Positions 17,648-25,852 of a stretch of DNA of 64,000 bases are shown piece after piece (position 1 is the first letter of the stretch; each line of letters begins with the position of its first letter). Position numbers and translations under genes: made by a program. Origin of the DNA: AP-15 sp963747735 (lineage in GTDB: Bacteria; Pseudomonadota; Alphaproteobacteria; ATCC43930; CGMCC-115725); contig CAVVGE010000005.1 of assembly GCA_963747735.1 (NCBI GenBank), positions 310,001 through 374,000 on the forward strand, given 5' to 3'. The notes under the pieces are model-generated. The model was not told the DNA's origin. It saw only the letters and a program-made list of their open reading frames with translations, and ran no database searches.

Positions 17648-19051
17648 ATGAAGGACAGAAAGACCTGCCGACAAGATATACTCACGGCCATCGGCGTCAC
17701 TCTGATGGCGGCCGGGCTGAACGGAACGATCCCGGGCGAGGCGCTGGCCGATGGATCAGGATATACCTTCAAGCAACTGGCCACTATTCCGGGAGCGGCG
17801 CCAGGGGGCGGGGGGTTCATCAACGATTTCGAGCCCTACGCGATCAATGCCGGCGGGAATGCCGCCTTTGTCGCAGATGTCGACACGGGCGGCGAGGGCA
17901 TCTTCGTCAGCCGCAGGGGAAATGTTTCGCAGATTGCGCGCGCGGGACAGCCGGCTCCCGGCGGCAGCACCTTTGAGGTCGGCGCGCTCGGCCACACGCC
18001 TCTCAACAACGCGGGTGACGGCGCCTTCATCTACATCCTGGACGCCAATAATTTTCAGCCTTTCGGCCTGAATTCCGGCCTCTTCCGCTTCTCGCTGCTA
18101 AACCAAGCGCCAACCCCGGTAGTAATCCCCGGCAAGACCAAGGCGCCGACCCCCGCCGGAGCCACGTTTGCCGGCGTCTACTTCAACAGCAGCCTGAACA
18201 ATCGAGGCGATCTCGTCTTCAACGGGGTCGTGCCGGGGCTGCCGGGGCCGTCGAAGTCGGGCGGCCTTGGCGTGGGCGTCTTCAAGGCCGACCGCTGGAG
18301 CCGCATCGCCGGCGTTGTCGTGCCGGGCGACAAGGCGCCGGGCGGCGGCGTATTCGACGATGCGATCGAAGGCTGGATCAACGATCCAGGCGACATCGCC
18401 TTCGACGCCCATGTAAAAGGCGAGGAATGCATCGATCTCGGCGGCGGCTTCGAGTTGGTTTGCGGTTCGAGCGTCTACAAGATGCCGAAGTACGGCAAGA
18501 TCCAATCGATCGCCCATCAGGGTGATCCGGCGCCAGGCGGCGGCACCTACCGTCAGGCCTTTGGCCCGGTGATGAACGATGCCGGCGATCTGGTCTTTGT
18601 CGGCGACCTGACCCCGCCGCCCGACCACTCGCTGACCCTCGGGGTGTTCCGGCACTCGAAGGGCGTCACGACCCCCGTGGTGCTCCCCGGCGTACCCTTG
18701 CCGGGCGGCGGCCATTTCGCGACCACGGCCTCGATACCCTATCAATATTATATGAACAACGCCGGCGACATCACCTTCGTCGCGGCGCTGGACACGGCCG
18801 ATGCAAATGGGGTGGCCGATACCGGCTTGTACGTGGTCTCGCACGGCAAGATCAGGTTGGTGGCTCGCAGCGGCAGCGACCTCCCCGGCGTCGGCACCGT
18901 CGCCCATGTCAATTCGCCGAGCTTTTCCGGCCCCATGATGCCCTCCAGTCTCCAGGCCGGCGGGATCATCAACGATCGCGGGCAGATATTCTTCGAGGTC
19001 ATCCTGGCCGACGGCAGAGGGGTGCTGCTCGTGGCGACCCCGCACGGGTGA
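17648..19051 (+). CDS. Exported NxxGxxxF-type tandem-repeat protein
   Basis: A 467-residue exported protein. The signal segment spans about residues 10-35 (ends near GEALA). The body consists of about six or seven repeats of 50-60 residues. Each has an N-x-x-G-[DN]-x-x-F core (AINAGGNAAFVADV, PLNNAGDGAFIY, SLNNRGDLVFNGV, VMNDAGDLVFVGD, YMNNAGDITFVAA, IINDRGQIFFEV) and a G-x-x-x-P-G-G-G turn. This matches the choice-of-anchor tandem-repeat proteins, likely a beta-propeller-like extracellular domain. The ATG at 17648 has GGAGGG upstream. After the TGA at 19049-19051 the Cys-rich module resumes in the +1 frame to TAA at 19211, so the natural protein may be 54 residues longer. Confidence 0.82.
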   Translation: MKDRKTCRQDILTAIGVTLMAAGLNGTIPGEALADGSGYTFKQLATIPGAAPGGGGFINDFEPYAINAGGNAAFVADVDTGGEGIFVSRRGNVSQIARAGQPAPGGSTFEVGALGHTPLNNAGDGAFIYILDANNFQPFGLNSGLFRFSLLNQAPTPVVIPGKTKAPTPAGATFAGVYFNSSLNNRGDLVFNGVVPGLPGPSKSGGLGVGVFKADRWSRIAGVVVPGDKAPGGGVFDDAIEGWINDPGDIAFDAHVKGEECIDLGGGFELVCGSSVYKMPKYGKIQSIAHQGDPAPGGGTYRQAFGPVMNDAGDLVFVGDLTPPPDHSLTLGVFRHSKGVTTPVVLPGVPLPGGGHFATTASIPYQYYMNNAGDITFVAALDTADANGVADTGLYVVSHGKIRLVARSGSDLPGVGTVAHVNSPSFSGPMMPSSLQAGGIINDRGQIFFEVILADGRGVLLVATPHG

Positions 19052-19211
19052 CGGGGTGTGCGAGGTCAGCCGTGGCGAAAGCGCCCTCAACGCCCCCCCG
19101 CTGGAATGTCCGTCCCAATGCGGCGACGGCTTCGCCCAGACCGGCGAGACCTCAATGAACTGCCCGGGCGAGGTGCGCTTGGTCAAACAAAACGAGAATT
19201 CGACCAGTTAA
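19047..19211 (+). repeat. Cys-rich C-terminal module, copy 2 (out of frame)
   Basis: Reads GDGVCEVSRGES, then CPSQCGDGFAQTGETSMNCP, GEVRLVKQ, ending at TAA 19209-19211. It is homologous to 17404-17562 but lies in the +1 frame relative to the gene that ends at 19051. It has no good start of its own. One extra base just upstream would explain why it is not fused to the NxxGxxxF protein. Confidence 0.75.
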
Positions 19212-19256
19212 CGCAGAAGCAGCGTCCAGAAGCGATTGCGCTGCAAGGAGACCGAC

Positions 19257-21230
19257 ATGGCGACCCTGGTTTTATCGCACAACCCGACGACGATCACGAG
19301 CCCCGTCACTGCTGTGGGTGCTGCGGTCTATGGTGGCCCGGCCGAGGCCTGGATGGTCACCAACCTCACTGCGTTGAAGGGGACGAGCGCCGGGAAATCT
19401 CTCGGCATCGGCGTCCATCTCGCAAGCGGCGGGAGGGTCCTCAATGGCGCGACCAATGCTGCCGGTGCATCGATCTCGGGTGACTACAGAGGAGTCCAAA
19501 TCGACGGCGCACCCGGAACGGTAAGCAATCTTGCGACGGTCACTGGCGGCACCGGCATCTTCCTCAATGCCGGCGGAACGGTTACCAATGGTGCGCCCAA
19601 TGCCACTAAGGCGTCGGTCCTCGCCAAGGGGGTCGGCTACTACAAGGTCGGCGACGGCGTCGATGTCGGCCACGGGTCCGGCGCAGTGACGAATTACGGC
19701 ACCATCGCGATTGCCTCTGGCACCGGCAATGGAAACGGCATCGAGCTGGCGGATGGCGGCACGGTCGTCAATAAAGCGGGTGCGCTGATTGTGGGCGGCG
19801 AGGCGCAGGCGGGGGTCTTCGTGTCCGGCGATCCGGGCACGGTCACGAATTATGGCACGATCACGAATAAATACGCGAGCAACACGCTTGCAGCGCAGAA
19901 TGCCGCGTCGGTCACACCATTTATCTCCGCGCATTACGGGCAAGCTGTTCGATTGTTCGACGGCGGCGCAATCGTCAATGGCGCGAGCGGTGCGCCGGGG
20001 GCGGCGATCATCGGCGGCCAGTTCGGCATCGAGGCGGACGGGGGCGCAACCGTGGTGACCAATTTCGGAACCATCTCCGGTGGTGACTCGGAAATCGGCG
20101 GCCAGGCGACCGTAACCGTAACCAATTTCGGCGCAATCTCCGGCGGCATTCGCGGCATCGATCTCGACGCAGCGAGTGTCGTGACAAATTCCGGCACCAT
20201 GTCCGGCGCCTACGGCATCTATCTTGCCGGCACCTTGACCAATAGCGGGACGATTGTCGGGCTCCACGGCACGGCGGTGCAGTTCGGTTCCGGCAACGAT
20301 CGGCTGATCGTCGAGCCGGGGGCGGTGTTCGACGGCAGTGTCGACGGCGGGAACGGCACCGACATTGTCGAGTTCGCTCATTCTGGCAACGACAAGGTGA
20401 GCAATTTTATCGGGTTCGAGACGATCCGGCTGGCAAACGGCGGCCCCAATACCTTGGCGTTGCTGGATGCCAACTTTGCCGGGGTGAGCGGGACTGCGAT
20501 CAGGGTCGTCGGCGGCAACGGCGGCAACACGGTCGATGCCTCGGCGCTCAGCAGCCCCAACCGGGTCGTGTTTGTCGGCACCGCGGGCGCGGATGTCGTT
20601 ACCGGCGGCGCCGGCAAGGATGTCTTCAAATTCTCGACGGCCGGCCTCTCGACTGCCGACATCGTCAAGGGCGGGCTCGGCAGCGACGAGCTGATGATGA
20701 CGACCGCCGGCACGGTCCAGGCGAGCGTGGTCAGCGGCGTCGAGACCTATGTGCTGGCCGATGGATCGGCGAACAGGCTGACTCTCGCCAACGCCAATTT
20801 CGGCGGCATCACCGGCGGCACCATCACCGTCGATGGCGGCGACAGCGGCAATACGATCAAGGTGTCCGGCCTGACCGGGGCGAACAAAGTGGTGATGACG
20901 GGCGGCGCCGGCAAGGATCTGTTCGAGCTGACCACACCCGTCCCGAATGCCGTCACGATCGCCGAATTTGCCCATGGTGTCGATCGGATCGGGCTCAGCA
21001 AGGCCGGGTTCGCCCTCGGGCCGAACCCGGTCGCGGCCACCCTTTTCTCGCCCAGCAAGACCGGCGCGTTCACCACCGCAGCCCAGCGCTTCGCCTACGA
21101 CGCGTCCACCGGCGCACTCGTCTACGACGCCCACGGGAACGCCGCCGGCAGTTCGCACGAGCTGATCGCCACCCTCTCCGGCAGCCCGCACCCCACGCTC
21201 GCCGCCGCCGATTTGTTCTTCGTCGTCTGA
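19257..21230 (+). CDS. Large repetitive exported protein, probable type I secretion substrate / adhesin
   Basis: A 657-residue acidic protein with no N-terminal signal peptide. Residues about 50-360 are beta-helix-like repeats (VTNYGTI, VTNSGTMSGAYGIYLAGT, LTNSGTI). Residues 370-590 carry two long repeats containing TVDASALSSPNRVVF and TIKVSGLTGANKVVM, each followed by a GGAGKD motif as in RTX-like calcium-binding turns. The last 80 residues (GVDRIGLSKAGF ... ALVYDAHGNAAG ... AADLFFVV) match the usual C-terminal secretion region of type I substrates. The ATG at 19257 has AAGGAG upstream. No ABC exporter, membrane fusion protein or TolC gene is nearby. It probably sits on the cell surface or is released. 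Confidence 0.82.
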   Translation: MATLVLSHNPTTITSPVTAVGAAVYGGPAEAWMVTNLTALKGTSAGKSLGIGVHLASGGRVLNGATNAAGASISGDYRGVQIDGAPGTVSNLATVTGGTGIFLNAGGTVTNGAPNATKASVLAKGVGYYKVGDGVDVGHGSGAVTNYGTIAIASGTGNGNGIELADGGTVVNKAGALIVGGEAQAGVFVSGDPGTVTNYGTITNKYASNTLAAQNAASVTPFISAHYGQAVRLFDGGAIVNGASGAPGAAIIGGQFGIEADGGATVVTNFGTISGGDSEIGGQATVTVTNFGAISGGIRGIDLDAASVVTNSGTMSGAYGIYLAGTLTNSGTIVGLHGTAVQFGSGNDRLIVEPGAVFDGSVDGGNGTDIVEFAHSGNDKVSNFIGFETIRLANGGPNTLALLDANFAGVSGTAIRVVGGNGGNTVDASALSSPNRVVFVGTAGADVVTGGAGKDVFKFSTAGLSTADIVKGGLGSDELMMTTAGTVQASVVSGVETYVLADGSANRLTLANANFGGITGGTITVDGGDSGNTIKVSGLTGANKVVMTGGAGKDLFELTTPVPNAVTIAEFAHGVDRIGLSKAGFALGPNPVAATLFSPSKTGAFTTAAQRFAYDASTGALVYDAHGNAAGSSHELIATLSGSPHPTLAAADLFFVV

Positions 21231-21463
21231 GCGGCACCGGCAGGCGTGAAATAGCCGACAAATTGGCTGGTGGTAGCCCCCCGGACATTTGATTCCGCTC
21301 TTCCCGGCGAATGGCGGGAACCATTTCGGCCGTGGATACCCGCCTACGCCTAGCGCTTGAGCGTACCTCACAACCTCGTCGACCGTCCTGACGCCGCGCA
21401 AGCCTTCGCAAAGCCGGGCGGTCACGGTAGGATCCGGCACGAGCCAGTGAGACGGGAGGCGTG

Positions 21464-22456
21464 ATGGCGAGCTTTCGGGCGCTCGTGCTGCACGAGGAGG
21501 GCGGCAAGGTCGTGCCGCGGATCGAGGCGGTCGATGAAGCGCGGCTGCCGGCGGGCGAGGTCACGGTCGCGGTCGAATATTCGACCCTCAACTACAAGGA
21601 CGGGATGGTCCTGCAAGGAGTCGGGCGCCTCGTGCGCAAATACCCGCATGTGCCCGGCATCGATTTTGCCGGCACCGTCGAGCATTCGGATGTGCCGGAG
21701 TTCAAGCCCGGCGACCCGGTCATCCTGACCGGCTGGCGGGTCGGCGAGGTGCAATGGGGCGGGTTTGGCGAAAAGGCGCGGGTCGAGGCGTCCTGGCTGG
21801 TGCATCGGCCCGCGGGGCTCGGCGCCGATGAGGCAATGGCGATCGGCACCGCCGGCTTTACCGCGATGCTGGCGGCGATCGCGCTCGAACGCCACGGGGT
21901 GCGGCCGGGCGCCGGCGATGTTTTGGTGACGGGTGCCGCGGGAGGCGTCGGCAGCGTTGCCGTCGCCTTGCTCGCGGCGCAGGGCCACCGGGTCGTCGCC
22001 TCGACCGGGCGACCCGAGTTGCGCGATTATTTGACCGGGCTCGGTGCCGCCGAGCTGGTCGATCGGGCGGCGCTGGCGGCCAAGCCCGACCGTCCGCTCG
22101 ACCGCGAACGCTGGGCGGGTGCGGTCGATACGGTCGGCGGCGCCACCCTGGCGCGGCTGCTGACCCAGCTTAAATACCGGGCGAGTGTCGCCGCCTGCGG
22201 CCTTGCCGGCGGCAGCGATCTCTCGGCGACGGTGATCCCGTTTCTGCTGCGCGGCGTCAATCTGCTCGGCATCAACTCGGTGATGTGCCCCCAGCCCGAG
22301 CGCAACGAAGCCTGGCAGCGCCTCGCCCGCGAGCTGCCGCGCGAGCGGCTCGCGGCGATGACCGAAACCGTGCCGCTCAGCGGCTTGCCGGCCTTGGCGC
22401 CGAAGATTCTGGCGGGTGCCGTGCGCGGCCGGGTGGTCGTCGATGTCGCCCGATAG
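21464..22456 (+). CDS. Zinc-independent MDR family oxidoreductase, AcuI/YhdH-like (acrylyl-CoA reductase type)
   Basis: A 330-residue NADPH-dependent reductase of the quinone-oxidoreductase/AcuI group. The N-terminal GroES-like part has VEYSTLNYKDGMVLQG, and YPHVPGIDFAGTV follows near 60. The nucleotide-binding fold has VTGAAGGVGSVAVALLAAQG near 150 and ASTGRPELRDYLTGLGA near 180. The AcuI-type C terminus LLGINSVMCP near 270 is present. AcuI reduces acryloyl-CoA to propionyl-CoA; the exact substrate here is inferred only from family. An ATG at 21464 follows GGGAGG; a GTG one codon earlier is an alternative. It stands alone, 230 bases after the repeat protein. Confidence 0.88.
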   Translation: MASFRALVLHEEGGKVVPRIEAVDEARLPAGEVTVAVEYSTLNYKDGMVLQGVGRLVRKYPHVPGIDFAGTVEHSDVPEFKPGDPVILTGWRVGEVQWGGFGEKARVEASWLVHRPAGLGADEAMAIGTAGFTAMLAAIALERHGVRPGAGDVLVTGAAGGVGSVAVALLAAQGHRVVASTGRPELRDYLTGLGAAELVDRAALAAKPDRPLDRERWAGAVDTVGGATLARLLTQLKYRASVAACGLAGGSDLSATVIPFLLRGVNLLGINSVMCPQPERNEAWQRLARELPRERLAAMTETVPLSGLPALAPKILAGAVRGRVVVDVAR

Positions 22457-22540
22457 CGGCGGGAATTTCTCAGGTTTTTTCGGCGTTAGCAGGGCGAGCA
22501 GGCTTCACGGTGAGGCCTCGGCCAGCGGGCAGCAAGTATT

Positions 22541-22897
22541 ATGGAGTATCGATCGTCCAAACGGCGCGGCATCGGCCCGGCGCAGCGCGGCCAAATCGTC
22601 CAGCGCATTATCGTCGACGGATGGAGCACGGCGGCAACGGCCGCCGCTTTCCATGTGCCAAAGCGCCTGGTCGCAGCCTGGCTCTCCGACTATCGGCGCC
22701 ACGGCATGCAGAGCCTGCGTCACACCCCGCGCAAATCGGTCGTCGCCGAAATGGTTCGGCTCAAGCTGGCCGAGCCGTTGCTGGCCGCGTTTCGCCTGGT
22801 GGTGGCGACCCTCCATCCGCTGCGTGTGCGTGGCCCGCAGGCTCAGCCATTGCCGTTGCGCCGCACCAGCGAGGAGCGCCGCGGCGGCAGCGCCTGA
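22541..22897 (+). CDS. Small helix-turn-helix protein (transposase-type HTH)
   Basis: A 118-residue basic protein. Residues 10-75 form a homeodomain-like HTH (GPAQRGQIVQRIIVDGWSTA, then AFHVPKRLVAAWLSDYRRHG), as found at the N terminus of IS481/IS630-type transposases and in orphan HTH proteins. The C-terminal 40 residues are Arg/Pro/Leu-rich and unconserved, and no catalytic DDE domain follows. It may be the remains of an insertion sequence or a small DNA-binding protein. No terminal repeats were seen. Start evidence is weak. Confidence 0.5.
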   Translation: MEYRSSKRRGIGPAQRGQIVQRIIVDGWSTAATAAAFHVPKRLVAAWLSDYRRHGMQSLRHTPRKSVVAEMVRLKLAEPLLAAFRLVVATLHPLRVRGPQAQPLPLRRTSEERRGGSA

Positions 22898-22999
22898 TAT
22901 AGCTTTATCAACGGTTTTGCCGCATAGTTGGGACGGGCCGGGTTTGGACTGGCCGGCGGGTTCTCGTGTGGGGCGGGAAAACGCCGTCGGGGGCAGGGG

Positions 23000-23818
23000 A
23001 TGGAGGACGTTTTCCGCGCGCGGCGCCGCGTGCTGGGGCTGTTGGCGCTGGCGGCTGCGGGTGTAGGTGTAGAGTGGGCGGCATCGGCCGAAGCCCGGTT
23101 GCCGGCGCGAAAACCGCCGGTTCCCGCACCGCGGCGGCTGCCGATTGTCGTTATCGACCCCGGGCATGGCGGGATCGATCCGGGTGCGATCGGGCCGGGC
23201 GGCGTCTACGAAAAGGACATCGTCTTTCCAGTGGCGCAAAGGCTTGCGCGCGAGCTCGTTGCGACCGGCCGCTTTCGAGTGGTGCTGACCCGGCGCGAGG
23301 ACGAGTTCGTGCCGTTGCGCGAGCGGGTGAGCCGCGCCCGTGCCGCGCATGGCGAGATGTTCGTGTCGATCCACGCCGACGCCTTGCCCAACACCGCATT
23401 GCGCGGCCTGTCGGTGTTCACCTTGTCGGCAAAGGCCTCCGACCGCGAAGCTGCCGACTTGGCGGCAAGCGAGAACCGTGAAATCGTCGACGGGGTCAAT
23501 TTGTCGCGCCAGCCGCACCTCGTCAGCGACATCCTGCTCGATCTGGCGCGCCGGCAGACCGACAACCTGTCGCTGGCACTCGCCCACGACATCGTCGGCG
23601 TGCTCGGCCGCACCACAGCGCTGCTCGAAAACCCGCAGCGCTCGGCCGATTTCGCGGTCCTGACCGCCCCCGACATCCCGTCCGCCCTGGTCGAGCTCGG
23701 CTGCCTCTCCAACCCCGCCGAAGAGCGCCTCTTACAGCAGCGCGCCTACCAAGAGCGCCTCGCCCGCGCCCTCGCCGCCGCCATCGAAGCGTATTTCGCC
23801 GCTCACCCGCTACGGTAG
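23000..23818 (+). CDS. N-acetylmuramoyl-L-alanine amidase (Amidase_3, AmiC-type)
   Basis: A periplasmic zinc amidase that cuts the bond between muramic acid and the stem peptide, usually in daughter-cell separation. The 272-residue protein has an N-terminal export signal with an RRR motif (RARRRVLGLLALAAAGVGV), possibly Tat-dependent. The catalytic domain starts at about 48. Zinc ligands are recognisable at H56 (IDPGHGGIDPGA), E71 (YEKD) and H125 (VSIHADA), and the catalytic Glu is in ALVELGCLSN near 236. It lacks the AMIN domain found in larger AmiC proteins. The ATG at 23000 starts the signal; an upstream GTG-type start at 22928 is less likely. Confidence 0.9.
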   Translation: MEDVFRARRRVLGLLALAAAGVGVEWAASAEARLPARKPPVPAPRRLPIVVIDPGHGGIDPGAIGPGGVYEKDIVFPVAQRLARELVATGRFRVVLTRREDEFVPLRERVSRARAAHGEMFVSIHADALPNTALRGLSVFTLSAKASDREAADLAASENREIVDGVNLSRQPHLVSDILLDLARRQTDNLSLALAHDIVGVLGRTTALLENPQRSADFAVLTAPDIPSALVELGCLSNPAEERLLQQRAYQERLARALAAAIEAYFAAHPLR

Positions 23819-23983
23819 CCGCGCCACCACGCGATCAACCTGCGCATATTGAAGAAGCTGCTGTTGCCGCAACCGGCATGTCGAGGATACTTTCGACATG
23901 GCCGAAAACTGTCATCGGAACCCCGTGACCCCGCCGTATCTCCGGGCGGCCCATCGAGTTCGACGGACGAGAAGGGCGAAGGA

Positions 23984-24922
23984 ATGAGGAGAGCATTGCT
24001 GACACGGCGCGCCTTGCTGCAGACGGCGGCGGCCTCGGCGACGCTTGCCGCGCCGTTTGTGCATGGTGTCCGTGCTGCGGGCAGCCTCTACTTCGGCGCC
24101 ACAAATATAATGTTTGACAGCATGGGCGCTCAAGTCCAGGTGCAACATCAGACCGATGATCGGTTGACCACCTGGACGAGCGCGCTGACAAAGCACTATG
24201 CGGTGAATTACACCGACTGGAAGCAACCGATCGCACCGCAGCTGGAGGGTAACGGCGGCACCACGCTGCAGGATGTCTTTATCGTTACCACCCATCAATA
24301 TACCTCTGTTCCAAAGCACAGCACGCCGCCGCCAATCCATCCGAACCCGATCCCGGCGAGCGCCAACTTCGGGTATTCGAGTGACGACCTTGGCGGGGTT
24401 TTGCGCTGGGTCGAAGCCGGGGGCGGCCTGCTGCTGTTCGTCAATCACAGCAACTTCCCGAACCAAGGAACCGGTCCGCATTGGCCGATCAACGACATCC
24501 AGCTGGCGGCGGCGCTCGGCATCACCACCGTCTTCGCCGCCATCGGGCTCAGCGACTTTACAATGAGGCCAAATCCGAGAGCGCCCAGCCAGATCATCGG
24601 AAGTGTTGCGTCGGTCCAGGCGCTGGATTCGGGCGGGATCGCGGTGGACGGCGGCCCGAACATTACCACCAGCACCGTGCTGGTCCCCCTGCCCACGGGT
24701 TGGAAGGATTCCGGGCCGCTGAAATACCGCAACGCCGATCTGGCTTTCGCGGTTCTGTACACGGTTGGCGCCGGGAACGTCATCGTCATTGGCCATTCGG
24801 GCATAACCGGAAACAAGGGCACCGACTGGCCATCGCAGGGCCAGATCGAAGCTCCCGACAATCGCCGGTTTCTGATGAATTGCGTCGCCTATCTCGCTGC
24901 CGGGGCGCGAAAGGCGGGGTAA
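23984..24922 (+). CDS. Tat-exported protein of unknown function
   Basis: A 312-residue exported protein with a Tat-like leader (MRRALLTRRALLQTAAASAT, cleavage near residue 31 after VRA). The mature part has FGYSSDDLGGVLRWVEAGGG, then LLLFVNHSNFP, which resembles the glutamine-amidotransferase-like fold of DUF4350-type proteins where a stretch of the chain forms a Rossmann-like beta strand. A GNVIVIGHSGITGN strand and a C-terminal RRFLMNCVAYLAAG helix fit that idea. I cannot assign a reaction. The ATG at 23984 has GAAGG just upstream; a longer start at 23849 has no supporting signal. Confidence 0.7.
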   Translation: MRRALLTRRALLQTAAASATLAAPFVHGVRAAGSLYFGATNIMFDSMGAQVQVQHQTDDRLTTWTSALTKHYAVNYTDWKQPIAPQLEGNGGTTLQDVFIVTTHQYTSVPKHSTPPPIHPNPIPASANFGYSSDDLGGVLRWVEAGGGLLLFVNHSNFPNQGTGPHWPINDIQLAAALGITTVFAAIGLSDFTMRPNPRAPSQIIGSVASVQALDSGGIAVDGGPNITTSTVLVPLPTGWKDSGPLKYRNADLAFAVLYTVGAGNVIVIGHSGITGNKGTDWPSQGQIEAPDNRRFLMNCVAYLAAGARKAG

Positions 24923-25036
24923 GGAAAAACGCTGAAGACAGGGCGAGCCCGGCGCTGCGCAAAACCTATGGCGGTTGCGCGGGTGTCCTGCCCGTCCGAC
25001 AAGCTATCCGACTTGACGCCATGGTGAGGAGGAGAC

Positions 25037-25819
25037 ATGCGATTGGTATCGGCTGAGGCGTGCGATGCGGCTTCGAGCTCGGCGGTGCGGCGGGCGCGAG
25101 TCGATTTGGCGGCGGCGCATCGGCTCGCCGACATGCAGGGGTTCAGCGAGGGCATCTTCAACCATCTGACGCTCGCCGTGCCCGGCGCCGGCGACCGCTA
25201 TCTGCAAATCCCGTTCGGCTTGCATTGGAGCGAGGTCACCGCTTCGTGCCTGATGGAAGTCGGCTATGACGGGCGGCTCCTCGCCGGGTCGGGTGAAATC
25301 GAGCGCTCGGGCTTTTGCATCCATGCGCCGATCCACCGGCTGCTCCCGAACGCGGCTTGCGTCCTCCACACGCATATGCCGTTTGCCAGCGCCCTCGTTC
25401 GGCTCGAAGACCCGCGGCTTCTGCCGATCGGCCAGACCGAGATCGACTTTCTCGAGATCACCGCTTACGACCGCGACTATGCCGGGCTCGCCTTCGACCC
25501 GGCCGAAGGGGAAAGATTGGCCGGCCTGCTCGGGGCGAAGAACAAGGTGCTGCTCATGGCCAATCACGGCGTGCTGGTGATCGGCGAAACCGTCGCCGCG
25601 GCCTATGACCGGCTGTTTTATTTAGAGCGCGCCTGCCAAGTGCAGCTTTATGCGATGTGGACCGGGCGCCCGTTGAAACATGTGCCGCAGGAAGTGGCCG
25701 AGCACACACGGCGCCAATACGCGGCCTCGCCGAATTACGGCGGCAGACCCGCCTGCGAGCACCATTTCGCCGCGCTGAAGCGCCTGCTCGACCGCCGCAA
25801 CCCCGGCTATTCCGACTAA
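25037..25819 (+). CDS. Class II aldolase/adducin family protein
   Basis: A 260-residue member of the class II aldolase/adducin family. These are zinc-dependent enzymes such as fuculose-phosphate aldolase; many bacterial members act on unknown hydroxy-acids or are decarboxylases. Visible are GFSEGIFNHLTLAVPG near 35 (substrate loop), the zinc histidines in CVLHTHMPFA near 112, the acidic QTEIDFLEI and the second His in LLMANHGVLVIGETV near 175. The C terminus HFAALKRLLDRR is typical of the adducin-like group. The ATG at 25037 has GAGGAGGAG upstream. It is convergent with the CoA-transferase gene, so no operon is suggested. Confidence 0.87.
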   Translation: MRLVSAEACDAASSSAVRRARVDLAAAHRLADMQGFSEGIFNHLTLAVPGAGDRYLQIPFGLHWSEVTASCLMEVGYDGRLLAGSGEIERSGFCIHAPIHRLLPNAACVLHTHMPFASALVRLEDPRLLPIGQTEIDFLEITAYDRDYAGLAFDPAEGERLAGLLGAKNKVLLMANHGVLVIGETVAAAYDRLFYLERACQVQLYAMWTGRPLKHVPQEVAEHTRRQYAASPNYGGRPACEHHFAALKRLLDRRNPGYSD

Positions 25820-25852
25820 AGCTCGTTCGCCGTGCGCCGCTTTCGCGCGGCG

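Noticed and set aside
19272..21440. A 722-codon open frame on the minus strand
   Set aside because: It is antisense to the repeat protein at 19257, which has a proper ribosome-binding site and a secretion-type C terminus.
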